Positions 36,558 to 44,864 of a stretch of 64,000 nucleotides of DNA are shown here, piece by piece. The notes below the pieces were generated by a model, which was given only the letters and a program-made list of their open reading frames with translations, did not search any database and had not been told where the DNA came from. Each line of letters starts with the position of its first letter. Position 1 is the stretch's first letter. Both the position numbers and the translations under genes were made by a program. Source of the stretch: Capillimicrobium parvum (GTDB lineage Bacteria; Actinomycetota; Thermoleophilia; Solirubrobacterales; Solirubrobacteraceae). The stretch spans positions 1,054,001 to 1,118,000 of the forward strand of contig NZ_CP087164.1 of the NCBI RefSeq assembly GCF_021172045.1. Direction: 5' to 3'.

Positions 36558-36793
36558 CAATGAGGAATCAGCGCCGCAGTGGGTGCGTCACCGGCGCCGA
36601 AGATGCTAGTTCATGCCGGCAGCTTGCGGGCGAGGCGTACGGGTGGTCGATCGAGCTGGCGATGTTCGCCTGTGCCGCCGACGCGATGGCGCGAGAAACG
36701 TCGGAGCGCGCTGCGCAGTCCGCCGCCGAGTCGTTGTCTCGTCAGCTATCCGCGTTGTCGGAGGCGGTGGTTCATTCAGCGCTCAGGAGGTAG
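36551..36793 (+). CDS. small alanine-rich protein of unknown function
   Basis: An 80-residue helical protein (WSIELAMFACAADAMARETS, then SERAAQSAAESLSRQLSALS). Start ATG 36551 or 36560. The inverted repeat at 36527-36557 overlaps the first start, so 36560 is more likely if that is an operator. Unknown function; it converges on the HNE-like gene with no gap between stops. Confidence 0.5.
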   Translation: MSTMRNQRRSGCVTGAEDASSCRQLAGEAYGWSIELAMFACAADAMARETSERAAQSAAESLSRQLSALSEAVVHSALRR

Positions 36794-37258
36794 CTAGTCG
36801 CGGTCGCGCTGGACCTCGGAGAGGAGCCTGTCGAATGGGACGCGGTCGTGGCGCGGGTACTTCTGACGCGCACCATGATCGTCGATCCACCCGCGCTCGA
36901 AGCGTTCGAGGCGCAAGCGGTTGCGGTGTTTCAGTTGCTGGGGCGACCAGTCCGCCTTCTTGGGAGCCGCGCCGTAGGTGTCCCACCACGCGTGGATCGC
37001 CGCCTTGACGTAGGCGTCGGTGTACACGAAGTCGGAGCGTCTCGCGCGTCCGGGCTTGCGGAGCGTGGGCTGGTAGTTGAGGCGCCGTGAGAGCTCTGCC
37101 TCGCTGATCCCGAGCCTGCTTGCAACCTCGAACCGGATCTGGCCGTGGTGCTCCGGTGGCCACTCAGCACGTAGATGTTGCTCGAGTGCTCGAGCCTCGT
37201 CGGCGAGCTGCTGACGCCGCGTGGCGACTTCGTCTTCCCACGGAATCCGCCTGGCCAC
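36794..37258 (-). CDS. HTH protein with homing-endonuclease-associated-repeat-like segment
   Basis: A 154-residue protein of mobile DNA type. Residues about 35-55 look like an HTH (FEVASRLGISEAELSRRLN). The C-terminal half (AIHAWWDTYGAAPKKADWSP, then RFERGWIDDHGARQKYPRHD) resembles the HNE repeat found beside homing endonucleases. GTG 37258 (VARRIPWEDEV) is chosen; the frame extends to 37357. A truncated second copy lies at 47525-47661, where it is fused onto a broken XRE gene. Confidence 0.65.
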   Translation of the reverse strand: MARRIPWEDEVATRRQQLADEARALEQHLRAEWPPEHHGQIRFEVASRLGISEAELSRRLNYQPTLRKPGRARRSDFVYTDAYVKAAIHAWWDTYGAAPKKADWSPQQLKHRNRLRLERFERGWIDDHGARQKYPRHDRVPFDRLLSEVQRDRD

Positions 37259-37355
37259 GGGCCGCGAAGGATGACAGGAACGTAGGAATGTAGGAGCGCA
37301 GGAACAGGGATGAGCTTGCAAGACGCATGTGCGCCGCCTCGGCAGCGTTCGGCGC

Positions 37356-37583
37356 ATGGACGAACTACGAGCGCCTCAAACGAACCCGGAGCGACTCCTC
37401 ACGGCGGAGGAGGTGGCCGAGCGCCTTGGCATGACGGCGGCATGGGTCTATGAGCAGAGCCGAAACGGACGCATTCCGACCGTCCTGCTCGGTCGTTACC
37501 GCCGATATCGGCGCGAGGCGATCGACGACTGGATTCGCCACGTGGAACACGGCGCGGCGCCCGGCCGCACGAGGGCGCGATGA
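37356..37583 (+). CDS. excisionase-like HTH protein
   Basis: A 75-residue protein with the Xis/MerR-type winged helix: LLTAEEVAERLGMTAAWVYE, then RNGRIPTVLLGRYRRYR and IDDWIRH. It is a recombination directionality factor candidate for the downstream integrase. ATG 37356. It overlaps the next gene by 4 bp (ATGA) and is first in a four-gene coupled operon. Confidence 0.85.
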   Translation: MDELRAPQTNPERLLTAEEVAERLGMTAAWVYEQSRNGRIPTVLLGRYRRYRREAIDDWIRHVEHGAAPGRTRAR

Positions 37584-37948
37584 GTCCGTCGGAACCTCCC
37601 GGAAAGCCGGGGCAGCTGGTCGTGCCGCAGAGGGCCCGCGCCGGGAGTTCACCGTCTCGGCCCACGCTTCGTCCGCGGGAGGTCGCGTTGGTGCTTCAGG
37701 TGTCGGTCGACCGGGTGCTTCGTCTTCCCGCCGATGGCGTTCTGGCCAACATCTCTAGCAAGTACCAGCCGCGCTTTGAGACCGATGAGGTGTGTCGGCT
37801 GGCGGAGCGGATGGTCGCCGCCGGCCAGCTGAGGCCGCTCGCGCTCTGGGTCGCCCGACTACTTATCGACGGCCAGGTCGAGGCGCCGCGTCTCGCGCGC
37901 GACCAGATCCCTCCGCTGCCGGTCGAACAGCTGCAGGACGAGGTCTGA
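37580..37948 (+). CDS. HTH-like accessory protein of the recombination operon
   Basis: A 122-residue protein of unknown family. The middle contains a helix-turn-helix-like stretch (LRPREVALVLQVSVDRVLRL) and FETDEVCRLAERMVAAGQLR. It sits between the excisionase-like gene and a giant recombinase-like gene, overlapping the first by 4 bp and the second by 1 bp (TGATG). It is probably a DNA-binding accessory factor for integration or excision. Confidence 0.7.
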   Translation: MSPSEPPGKPGQLVVPQRARAGSSPSRPTLRPREVALVLQVSVDRVLRLPADGVLANISSKYQPRFETDEVCRLAERMVAAGQLRPLALWVARLLIDGQVEAPRLARDQIPPLPVEQLQDEV

Positions 37949-40482
37949 TGATGGCCCGCTGTCGAAGTGTCCGTGGCGCTCAGGAGCTCACCCTCTTTGG
38001 CATGGATGGTTGGGATCCCAGCACACCAGATCGTGCAGAGGAACCAGAACCACGAATGCTGAGGAACTTGCCTGATACCTCCGCCGGCGGTGCGGCTCCT
38101 GACTTGCCGCTCGTCGCGCTCTCCCGGCTGGTCGGAACGATGAACGGCAGGTCCGGTCGCGTTTGGCACATGGTCTGCCACGTCGCGGTCGCGTACGCCA
38201 CCACAGGGTTGTTCACCGCAAGCGGGGAGTTGGAGCCGGCACCGTTCGCGGACCTTCCTGGCGGCCCGTGGCCGGACGGTCCGACGGCGCTAAAGCGACT
38301 GGGCACCGACCTCGCCACGGTCCGTCGCAGTTATCGCCTCCTGGTCCACCAGTCCGGCCCATTGGCGACGTTGAGCGAGGAGTTGGTCGCCGAGATCGTC
38401 CCTCGGCGCCTGTGGCCGGTCATCTCGCGCATGGCCCAAGACGGGCCGGAGGTGTTCGCCCGGCGCGCCGACCGATCGCTGGAGACGTACGCACTAACGA
38501 CCGTCGCCGGTAACAAGCGCCGTACGGCCGGCCCGCCGTCCATCGAATCAGTGCGCACGCGCGCTTACGCGTTCCGCCGACTCGCCGGCATCTTCGTCGA
38601 GCTCAACCAGACCACCGACACGTACCCCGAGCTCGCTGACTGGACGCGACGTTCTGGCATCGCTGTGCCCAAGCCGCCCGCCGTCGTTCGGCGTGAGGTC
38701 CGCGCACCACGACTGGAGGTGGTGCGCACGACCTGGGCCGATCTCGACCGGCGTGTACGCAAGTTCCTCAGGATCGACGCGGGCGACGACCTCTTCGACG
38801 CGGTTAACGCGATGCCTGACTACCGCCTGGTCGCCGGCGGGCTGTACTTCGATCTTCGGCGACTGGTCGCGCTGGAGCTGTTCGTGCTTCTGGGAGGGCG
38901 CCTGGATGCGATCCGCCGCCTCAACAAGAGCGATCTCGTCCTCGACACGATCGGACCTGCGCCTGACCACCGGCACGGCGCCGTGCTGCTTCTGCGCCCG
39001 GGCAAGACGCTCGACGAGAACGTCATTCGTCGCAAGCCTCTCCCGCAGCAGACGACCCGGCTTCTGCAGGCGTGGCTTCTGTACCTCCGCCGTCACCGAT
39101 CGGCTGTGTACTACGCCGATGCGCGGCGTGTGAACCCCCGCCCCGAGTCACCGGACCTGCCGGCCGATCACCCGCTTCTGGTCGCTCGTCAGCAGACGCT
39201 CTCACGCTGGGACACCTCCGCGCTACGCGTCATGTTCTCCGGCCAGCCATCAAAGCGCGGCCGAAAGGGCGGGACCAAGGCGCTCATTCCCCGCGACGGA
39301 GGCTGGGCACCTGATCTGCCCGTCGAACTCCGCGCCTACGTCGGCTACACGCCCCACGAGTTTCGACGCCTGGCCCTGCAGCTTGCCGAGCGCGCTGGCG
39401 CGATGTGGGACCGGGAGCACCCTTCGGGCGCGGCGCAGACGCGCCTCGAGCCCGGGATGTACGGCAGTGCCCTACTTGACCACGCACCGCCCGGCAATCC
39501 CTTGCGAAATCTGTACGCGGATCGCCACCAGGAGGACCTCTACGAGTTGCTCTCCGGCCGGGCGATCGAAGGCATCCGACGTCTGCTGACCGGTCCAGAA
39601 GGCGCCCGGCGGCGCCCCGATCGCAAACGGCTGGAGGCCCTCGCGCAGCGGCTTCGACTCGTCGACGCCGAGATCGCTCGCTTGCATGAGCGAGCCGAAC
39701 GCCTCGCCGCCCGCGCGGCGCCAGGTAGCGCCCACATGCTGTCCGCGGGTCGAGACTCCGATGATGAGGACCCGAGTGACCGGCAACTGTTGGAGGCCCT
39801 CGTCGCCGGCCAGCGCGACGGCGCCGCCCAGATGTTTGAGCAGATGGACCGGCTCCGCATCGAGCAGGCAGAGTCCGGTCGCCTGCTCTACGAGCAGTCC
39901 GCTCTATACGAAATCCGCCAGCGTGTCCGCGAGGAGCTGGACGCCCTCTGGCACAACGAGACGCGATGGGAGATCGTGCCTGACGACGCGCCGCCCGGCG
40001 CAGAGACCATCGACTTCACGCTCGACGACATCCTGGCGGGCGCGGATCTCGCGCCCGCTCCGAGCCTCGTAGCTCCGACGCTCACCCCGATACGCGACTG
40101 GCTGCTGGTCGTCGAGCTCGCGGAGGTCGCGCAGATCGACCGAACGACCGTCGCTCGCTATCTGCACGGGCAAGCGCTCCCGCCTCGCCGCGACGCACGC
40201 CCGTGGGAACCATCGGCCATCCCGATGGACCGCTCACTCGGGCGGAGCTATCGACGCATCTGGATCCCAGGAGTCAACACCGAGTTCTGGCGAACAGAGG
40301 CGATGAAGCTGAGGCTCGCCGTCGCCCTGTCGTCCTGGCCAGCAGGCCCAGGCTGGACCAGAAACGGGCAACCGACCCGGCGCTGCACTGCGCCTCTGCA
40401 TCTTCCGCCCGGATTCGCCTCCGGCGCTCAGCCGACCGGGCACAGCGACGTAGCGACGCTGCTACCGGCGAACGGCCGCTGA
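37948..40482 (+). CDS. very large tyrosine-recombinase-like protein
   Basis: An 844-residue protein. A putative tyrosine-recombinase catalytic domain spans about residues 240-530. It has an Arg I box GGRLDAIRRLNKSDL (about 316), HxxR in YTPHEFRRLALQLAERAG (about 469), a late His in LLDHAPPG (about 509) and a candidate nucleophile in LRNLYADR (about 520). The C-terminal 320 residues add coiled coils (LEALAQRLRLVDAEIARLHE) and a terminal HTH (LAEVAQIDRTTVARYLHGQ), features absent from ordinary integrases. It lies directly before, and 1 bp overlapping with, a canonical integrase. It is either a second recombinase or a structural partner. Confidence 0.72.
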   Translation: MMARCRSVRGAQELTLFGMDGWDPSTPDRAEEPEPRMLRNLPDTSAGGAAPDLPLVALSRLVGTMNGRSGRVWHMVCHVAVAYATTGLFTASGELEPAPFADLPGGPWPDGPTALKRLGTDLATVRRSYRLLVHQSGPLATLSEELVAEIVPRRLWPVISRMAQDGPEVFARRADRSLETYALTTVAGNKRRTAGPPSIESVRTRAYAFRRLAGIFVELNQTTDTYPELADWTRRSGIAVPKPPAVVRREVRAPRLEVVRTTWADLDRRVRKFLRIDAGDDLFDAVNAMPDYRLVAGGLYFDLRRLVALELFVLLGGRLDAIRRLNKSDLVLDTIGPAPDHRHGAVLLLRPGKTLDENVIRRKPLPQQTTRLLQAWLLYLRRHRSAVYYADARRVNPRPESPDLPADHPLLVARQQTLSRWDTSALRVMFSGQPSKRGRKGGTKALIPRDGGWAPDLPVELRAYVGYTPHEFRRLALQLAERAGAMWDREHPSGAAQTRLEPGMYGSALLDHAPPGNPLRNLYADRHQEDLYELLSGRAIEGIRRLLTGPEGARRRPDRKRLEALAQRLRLVDAEIARLHERAERLAARAAPGSAHMLSAGRDSDDEDPSDRQLLEALVAGQRDGAAQMFEQMDRLRIEQAESGRLLYEQSALYEIRQRVREELDALWHNETRWEIVPDDAPPGAETIDFTLDDILAGADLAPAPSLVAPTLTPIRDWLLVVELAEVAQIDRTTVARYLHGQALPPRRDARPWEPSAIPMDRSLGRSYRRIWIPGVNTEFWRTEAMKLRLAVALSSWPAGPGWTRNGQPTRRCTAPLHLPPGFASGAQPTGHSDVATLLPANGR

Positions 40483-41627
40483 TGTCCCGCCGGCCATATG
40501 GGACCGGCTCGCTCTTCCAGCGAGGCTGCAACTGGTACGGCCAGTGGCGCGTGGATGGTCGCCTCGTCAAACGCAAGGTCGGACCGGTCCGCACAGCTGG
40601 CACGAGCGATGGGCTGACGCGCGTCCAGGCCGAACGCCGGCTCCGGCAGCTCACCCAAGCCACGAAGGTCGCGGCGAGCCACGAGCGCCTTTCGATCGCC
40701 GTTGCGGCCGAGGCCTACCTCACCCATCTCGACGAGGTCCTGGGCCGCAAGCCCACAACCTTGCAGGACTACCGCAGCATCCTGCGCCGCCACGTGATCC
40801 CCTTCTACGGCGACGTTAAGCTAGATCGCCTCAACGCAGCACAGGTCGCCGGATACCTGGCAAGTCGGCGCCGTGCGGGACTCGCCCCGAAGACGGTGGT
40901 CAACCACGCGAACTTCCTGCACGGGTTGTTCGGCTTCGCTGTGCGGCGAGGCTGGATGCCGTCCAATCCCGTCGAGGCGCTGGACAAGCCTCGAGCCCCA
41001 GATCGCGGCGGTGAGGTGCGGTTCCTGTCGGCCGATCAGCTGGATCGCTTGATCAGCCATGTTCGGGCGACGAAGTTCGCTGAGGTCGACCGGGCGATCC
41101 TGGTGACGGCCGCGCAGTCCGGCCTCCGCCAGGGCGAGTTGCTCGCCCTCCGCTGGAGAGACGTGGATCTCGAGGCGCGCGTCCTGCGGGTCCGGGAGAG
41201 CTTCACCCGTGGGCGTTTCAGCTCACCGAAGTCCCGCCATTCGACGCGGGCTGTGCCAGTGTCGGCACGAGTCGCACTGGCACTCAGCAGGTTGGCACAG
41301 GTATCGGCGTTCACGGCGCCCGAGGACCTCGTCTTCGCGCACCCTGAACTTGGCTCGGTGCTCGACAGCTCGGCGCTGCGCAAGCGCTTCACGGCGGCCC
41401 TCAAGGCGGCCGGCCTGCCGCACATGCGGTTTCACGACCTGCGCCACACGTATGGAACGGCCATGGCGGCAGCTGGGACACCGATGCGAATGCTGCAGGA
41501 GTGGATGGGGCACGAGAGCTACCAGACGACGCTCATCTACGCCGCGTACGCGCCCGACGCATCGCACGGCTTGAAGTTCGTCGAGCGCGCTTTCGGTCGC
41601 TCAGCGGATTCCGGCGAGGAGCTCTGA
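40482..41627 (+). CDS. int: tyrosine site-specific integrase
   Basis: A 381-residue phage-type integrase. The N-terminal arm-binding region has GTGSLFQRGCNWYGQWRVDG. The core-binding domain holds YRSILRRHVIPFYGDVKLDRL. The catalytic residues are complete: Arg in SGLRQGELLALRW, HDLRHTYGT, GHESYQTT and the nucleophile in LIYAAYAPD. It probably drives integration at the tRNA-Met site. ATG 40482 overlaps the upstream stop (TGATG). The convergent XRE gene overlaps its last 27 bp. Confidence 0.95.
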   Translation: MSRRPYGTGSLFQRGCNWYGQWRVDGRLVKRKVGPVRTAGTSDGLTRVQAERRLRQLTQATKVAASHERLSIAVAAEAYLTHLDEVLGRKPTTLQDYRSILRRHVIPFYGDVKLDRLNAAQVAGYLASRRRAGLAPKTVVNHANFLHGLFGFAVRRGWMPSNPVEALDKPRAPDRGGEVRFLSADQLDRLISHVRATKFAEVDRAILVTAAQSGLRQGELLALRWRDVDLEARVLRVRESFTRGRFSSPKSRHSTRAVPVSARVALALSRLAQVSAFTAPEDLVFAHPELGSVLDSSALRKRFTAALKAAGLPHMRFHDLRHTYGTAMAAAGTPMRMLQEWMGHESYQTTLIYAAYAPDASHGLKFVERAFGRSADSGEEL

Positions 41628-41813
41628 GGGGGGAACCCCGAGGGCGCGGGCGATCACGACGATCGTCGCGAGCCTCGGATCCCGGCCGGCCCGCTCGAGC
41701 AGGCTGATCTCGGTGCGGTGGAGGTTGCATGCGTCTCCGAGAGCCTCTTGAGAGAGCCCGAGAGCGAGTCGTTTGGCACGCAGGTTCGCGGCGAATCGCT
41801 CCCGCGGCGACAT
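41601..41813 (-). CDS. small XRE-family regulator
   Basis: A 70-residue Cro/CI-type HTH protein: LRAKRLALGLSQEALGDACN, LHRTEISLLERAGRDPRLAT and LGVPPSELLAG. It overlaps the end of the integrase gene by 27 bp and is divergent from the HNH nuclease gene. It probably represses that gene, like a controller protein of a restriction system. Confidence 0.9.
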   Translation of the reverse strand: MSPRERFAANLRAKRLALGLSQEALGDACNLHRTEISLLERAGRDPRLATIVVIARALGVPPSELLAGIR

Positions 41814-41886
41814 CGGCTCGATGCTCGCGGGAGGTAGACGAAAGCTCTACAGACAAAACCTCTCGGTCCGGATAATGTGCCGACGC

Positions 41887-42918
41887 ATGGGTGCCCGAAC
41901 GATGCTGAGGCGTCGCACCGAAAGGCGAGCGTTCTTCAGGCACCAGCGAGCGCATCTCGAGTACATCCCGGCGTTCAGCGGACTGCATGAGGAAGAGCAG
42001 GACCTTCTGTTTCAGCTCGCGGGCCGAGCGGCGGCCTCCCCGGTGACTGCGCTCAAGAGGGTGGCCCGCTTCCTTTGGCGTGAGCGCTACCTGCATGTGG
42101 TGCCGCAGGACGCCGACGCATTCGCGCTTCTTGTGTCTGCAGCCGCTCTCCTTGAGCTCGACCCGTCCGGGGGCCGGCGGCGACTCGAGAACGGGTCGTA
42201 CCGGTACCACCGCGCACTCAGTGCATGGTGGTGGTCGATGACTCTGAAGAATCGCGCTCGACAGCAACGCGACGTCGACGCGGTGCGAACGGCGGCGCAG
42301 GAGCTCGTGGACTGGCTCAGAGCCGGCGTGCCCGCGGCCAACGATCCACCGGTCATCGCACACGCTCGACTGCTTGTCGACCCTGACGGCAACTGGCTCT
42401 CGAAAGCCGGCTACCGCAGCAGCGGGAGCCGGGCGCGGCTGGTCCGCTCGCTGCTCTGGCAGGTCGAGCCTGTAGACCTGGTCACCGGTGAGCCGATGAT
42501 CGGGATCAAGTTGGTCGAGGCCAGCGGATCCAGCCGGCGCCAGCTCGTACAGGTCGAGCGCGAACACGAGCACCATGTATTCCCGCGCAGCTGGCTCGTG
42601 AAGCGGCCACCGATACGAGCCGGCGGCGACGTCGACCAGCCTGCGAACCTTGCGTTGCTGTCGCCGGCGACGAACTCGTGGATCTCGGACCGCGGCCCGG
42701 CTGATTACGTCACGTCGCTTGACAAGGCGTTCGGCCCAGAGCACGTAGACCGCATTCTGGCCACGCATCTGCTGGACGGAGCGCTCCTGCGAGAGAATGC
42801 GTTTGCCGACCAGATGACCGCCCGTGCCGACAGACTCGCTGCGATGGCTCGACGCATCCTTGATCCTCGGGAACTTCACGTCGTGCAGCCGGTGAAGGAG
42901 TGGCCGCGCGATGTCTGA
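41887..42918 (+). CDS. HNH-type nuclease with DUF1524-like C-terminal motif
   Basis: A 343-residue protein. The C-terminal part shows REHEHHVFPRSWL, then ANLALLSPATNSWISDR and PADYV, the histidine-centred HNH pattern found in the DUF1524 half of GmrSD-like restriction enzymes. No DUF262 N-terminal domain is present. The N-terminal half is helical and unassigned. Start uncertain (41875, 41887 or 41902). A -10-like gataat at 41871 would give a near-leaderless message from 41887. Its stop region overlaps the next gene by 8 bp. Likely defence or element-maintenance nuclease. Confidence 0.72.
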   Translation: MGARTMLRRRTERRAFFRHQRAHLEYIPAFSGLHEEEQDLLFQLAGRAAASPVTALKRVARFLWRERYLHVVPQDADAFALLVSAAALLELDPSGGRRRLENGSYRYHRALSAWWWSMTLKNRARQQRDVDAVRTAAQELVDWLRAGVPAANDPPVIAHARLLVDPDGNWLSKAGYRSSGSRARLVRSLLWQVEPVDLVTGEPMIGIKLVEASGSSRRQLVQVEREHEHHVFPRSWLVKRPPIRAGGDVDQPANLALLSPATNSWISDRGPADYVTSLDKAFGPEHVDRILATHLLDGALLRENAFADQMTARADRLAAMARRILDPRELHVVQPVKEWPRDV

Positions 42919-43669
42919 GCCATCGCGGGATCTGGTGTTCTCCGACCTGGTCGAGGCTTGGGCTCGTGTTCGTGATCCCCGGATGCAGGGTTCCCTCGCC
43001 TACGAGTTCTACGAGGTGATGGCCGACACGTTCGGATGCGATCTGCGTCGTGTGCCGAACCCGCCGCCCGTTGCCCCGGAGTGGCTGGGCGGTGCCATCG
43101 AGAGGATTGAGCGGCGCTACGGAGGGCGCTATCCGACCCGCTGGGCGCGGAGGGTCCATGAGTTTGTCGTGCGGTATGCCGAGCCGCGCCACGGCACGCG
43201 CAATCCATTCGCCCGGTTTCTCGAGATGGACGACGTCACGAGGGCGATCCGCGATCGCGACCCGGGCATCGATCTCACGACGCCCGCTGGCCGCTTGCGA
43301 TGGGAGGCGGTGATCGCGGGCCTCTTCGCAGATCTGTATCCCGAGGCGGCGGCAAGAACGGTCTCGTGGCAACAGGTTTATGAACTCGGCTTCGCCACCA
43401 AGGGCGGGAAGCTCACATGCGGTTGGTATCGCGAGGACGGGCCGCCCTGGGCGGCCGCTCCTGCTGCATCGAGTGGCATCGAGAGCGACGGTGACGGCGA
43501 CGCCCGGGTTGCCGAGCAGGCGGCGCCTCCGTCGCCCGAGGCGGCCGCGCTTCTCGACCGGAGCTGGCGCGGCCATGAGCTCTGGCAGGACTGGGTGGAC
43601 GGTCGCATTCCCGGCTTCCCGGACGACGACTCCGCGCTGCTGGACGCGCAATCCGGGCTGCGCCGCTGA
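42911..43669 (+). CDS. unknown protein paired with the HNH nuclease
   Basis: A 252-residue soluble protein that I do not recognise. Notable segments are YEFYEVMADTFGCDLRRVPN, RYGGRYPTRWARRVHEFVVR and WEAVIAGLFADLYPEAAART, then a disordered Ala/Pro linker and a C-terminal helix (HELWQDWVDGRIPGFPDDD). The 8-bp overlap with the nuclease gene suggests co-translation and a common function, for example as inhibitor, target-recognition subunit or partner. Confidence 0.72.
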   Translation: MSEPSRDLVFSDLVEAWARVRDPRMQGSLAYEFYEVMADTFGCDLRRVPNPPPVAPEWLGGAIERIERRYGGRYPTRWARRVHEFVVRYAEPRHGTRNPFARFLEMDDVTRAIRDRDPGIDLTTPAGRLRWEAVIAGLFADLYPEAAARTVSWQQVYELGFATKGGKLTCGWYREDGPPWAAAPAASSGIESDGDGDARVAEQAAPPSPEAAALLDRSWRGHELWQDWVDGRIPGFPDDDSALLDAQSGLRR

Positions 43670-43704
43670 GCTGGGGCGACGAAGCGGCTTTCCAAGCCGC
43701 CCAG

Positions 43705-43941
43705 TTGCTGCTTCGTTTCGTCGAAAGCAGCCGTGATCCGCTCGACGCCGAGCAGCGCCGCGTGTCCTCCGTCCGCTGGAACGTGAGAGGGAAGACGGTG
43801 TGTCCGAGTTGTGGCCAGCGGAGCGCGACACCGGCGGCGCTTGGTAAACGCTGCGTCGTATCCCACATCACCGGAGCGCGGGAGCTGTTCGCTGCCGCCG
43901 ACTCTCCCGTCGTCTGCAGCTACGGAAGCAGCCGGTCGTGA
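43705..43941 (+). CDS. possible small zinc-knuckle protein
   Basis: A 78-codon frame from TTG with VCPSCGQRSATPAALGKRC, which resembles a zinc knuckle. It overlaps the end of the gene on the other strand by 74 bp and has no clear ribosome site. It could be noise or the remnant of a larger gene. Confidence 0.25.
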   Translation: MLLRFVESSRDPLDAEQRRVSSVRWNVRGKTVCPSCGQRSATPAALGKRCVVSHITGARELFAAADSPVVCSYGSSRS

Positions 43942-44221
43942 GGACCGTGCGCGCCATGAGCCGCGAGACGTCGGCGGGGTCTGGGTCGAGCGCCACCATC
44001 ACCGTTCCGGCATCGAGGTGAAACAGCGATCGTTGGGCTGATCGAAGCCAAGCGGGTGTGCCTTCGCGGATCGGACAAATGTTCGTCAATGAGGCCAACT
44101 CGGCTTGTGCCTGGGCTGTGGTGATGCCGGGCTTGACACGCTCCCGGTATCGCTGGACGGCGTGATCGGTGATGCGGATCATGACCGACCGACCATTGTG
44201 CAAGCAGCCCTCGGCGATCAC
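43868..44221 (-). CDS. small element-borne protein coupled to an XRE regulator
   Basis: A 117-residue protein. The central stretch MIRITDHAVQRYRERVKPGI is typical of small proteins in actinobacterial phages and islands (possibly toxin-like or mRNA-interferase-like fold, unproven). The start is GTG 44221, overlapping the XRE stop by 4 bp (GTGA), so it is translated after that gene. The Arg/Ser-rich tail (SCRRRESRRQRTAP) is low complexity. Role unknown; an XRE/partner toxin-antitoxin pair is possible. Confidence 0.62.
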   Translation of the reverse strand: MIAEGCLHNGRSVMIRITDHAVQRYRERVKPGITTAQAQAELASLTNICPIREGTPAWLRSAQRSLFHLDAGTVMVALDPDPADVSRLMARTVLTTGCFRSCRRRESRRQRTAPALR

Positions 44222-44814
44222 TGCTCCTCCAAACGCAGGTCGACGCGATAGCGGCCCTGATTGTTGTCCCGTCGGTCTGCTTGCGAAAGACGCTCCTGAT
44301 CGGCTGCGCAAGCGAGCAGAAGTCGGCGCCGCACGGGCGTGAGTGCCTGCCACATGGCCAACAGGTCGCGTAGTTCTCGCTCGGCCTCCCGGCCGCCCAG
44401 CGTCAACAGCGAAACCGCCCATTCGGAGACGCCTGGCCCAAAGAACATGCCCTGCGCGGCGATATCCCGTCGACCGTCGTGACGAGACCCCTCAATGATC
44501 TCAGCTGAGGTCCTCAGGACGTCAAGAACCTCGCGCCACCCGACGGTCAGGCGGTCGAACTCTTCATCCGTGATGTGCCCCGCCATGTACAGCAGCGGCT
44601 CGGCTGGCTTGCCGAGCGCTCGGGCGATCGACAGTAGGAAGTCCGTGGACGGCTTGCGGATCTCTTGTTTCTCGACCCGACTGATCTGGCTCGCCGTCAC
44701 GTCGGCTCGCCGCGCCAGCTCGCGGATCGACAAGTCGGCGTCTGTGCGCGCCGTGTGGACCATCAGCGCCAAGCTCGTCGCGTCTTCATCTAGACCGGCT
44801 TCGTTGATTCTCAT
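44218..44814 (-). CDS. XRE-family regulator (long form)
   Basis: A 198-residue regulator with an N-terminal Cro/CI HTH (LSIRELARRADVTASQISRV, FLLSIARALGKPAEPLLYMA) and a helical C-terminal region of unknown ligand. ATG 44814 is chosen because two palindromic operators begin 5 bp upstream and a promoter (TTGCAT, 17 bp, TATGTT) would make a leaderless transcript starting at this codon. Downstream partner gene overlaps by GTGA. Confidence 0.85.
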   Translation of the reverse strand: MRINEAGLDEDATSLALMVHTARTDADLSIRELARRADVTASQISRVEKQEIRKPSTDFLLSIARALGKPAEPLLYMAGHITDEEFDRLTVGWREVLDVLRTSAEIIEGSRHDGRRDIAAQGMFFGPGVSEWAVSLLTLGGREAERELRDLLAMWQALTPVRRRLLLACAADQERLSQADRRDNNQGRYRVDLRLEEQ

Positions 44815-44818
44815 GATC

Positions 44819-44864
44819 TGCAACATATTGCGTTGCATTTGATAATGCAACATAGTCCGTTGCA
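44819..44864. promoter_or_regulatory. tandem palindromic operators of the XRE regulator
   Basis: Two inverted repeats TGCAAC-N7-GTTGCA at 44819-44837 and 44846-44864, spaced 27 bp centre to centre. They span the predicted -35 and -10 boxes, so the regulator probably represses its own gene with its downstream partner. Confidence 0.75.

Noticed and set aside
43705-43941. Zinc-finger gene as a confident call
   Set aside because: Single CxxC, TTG start without ribosome site and overlap with the opposite-strand gene; kept only as a low-confidence feature.
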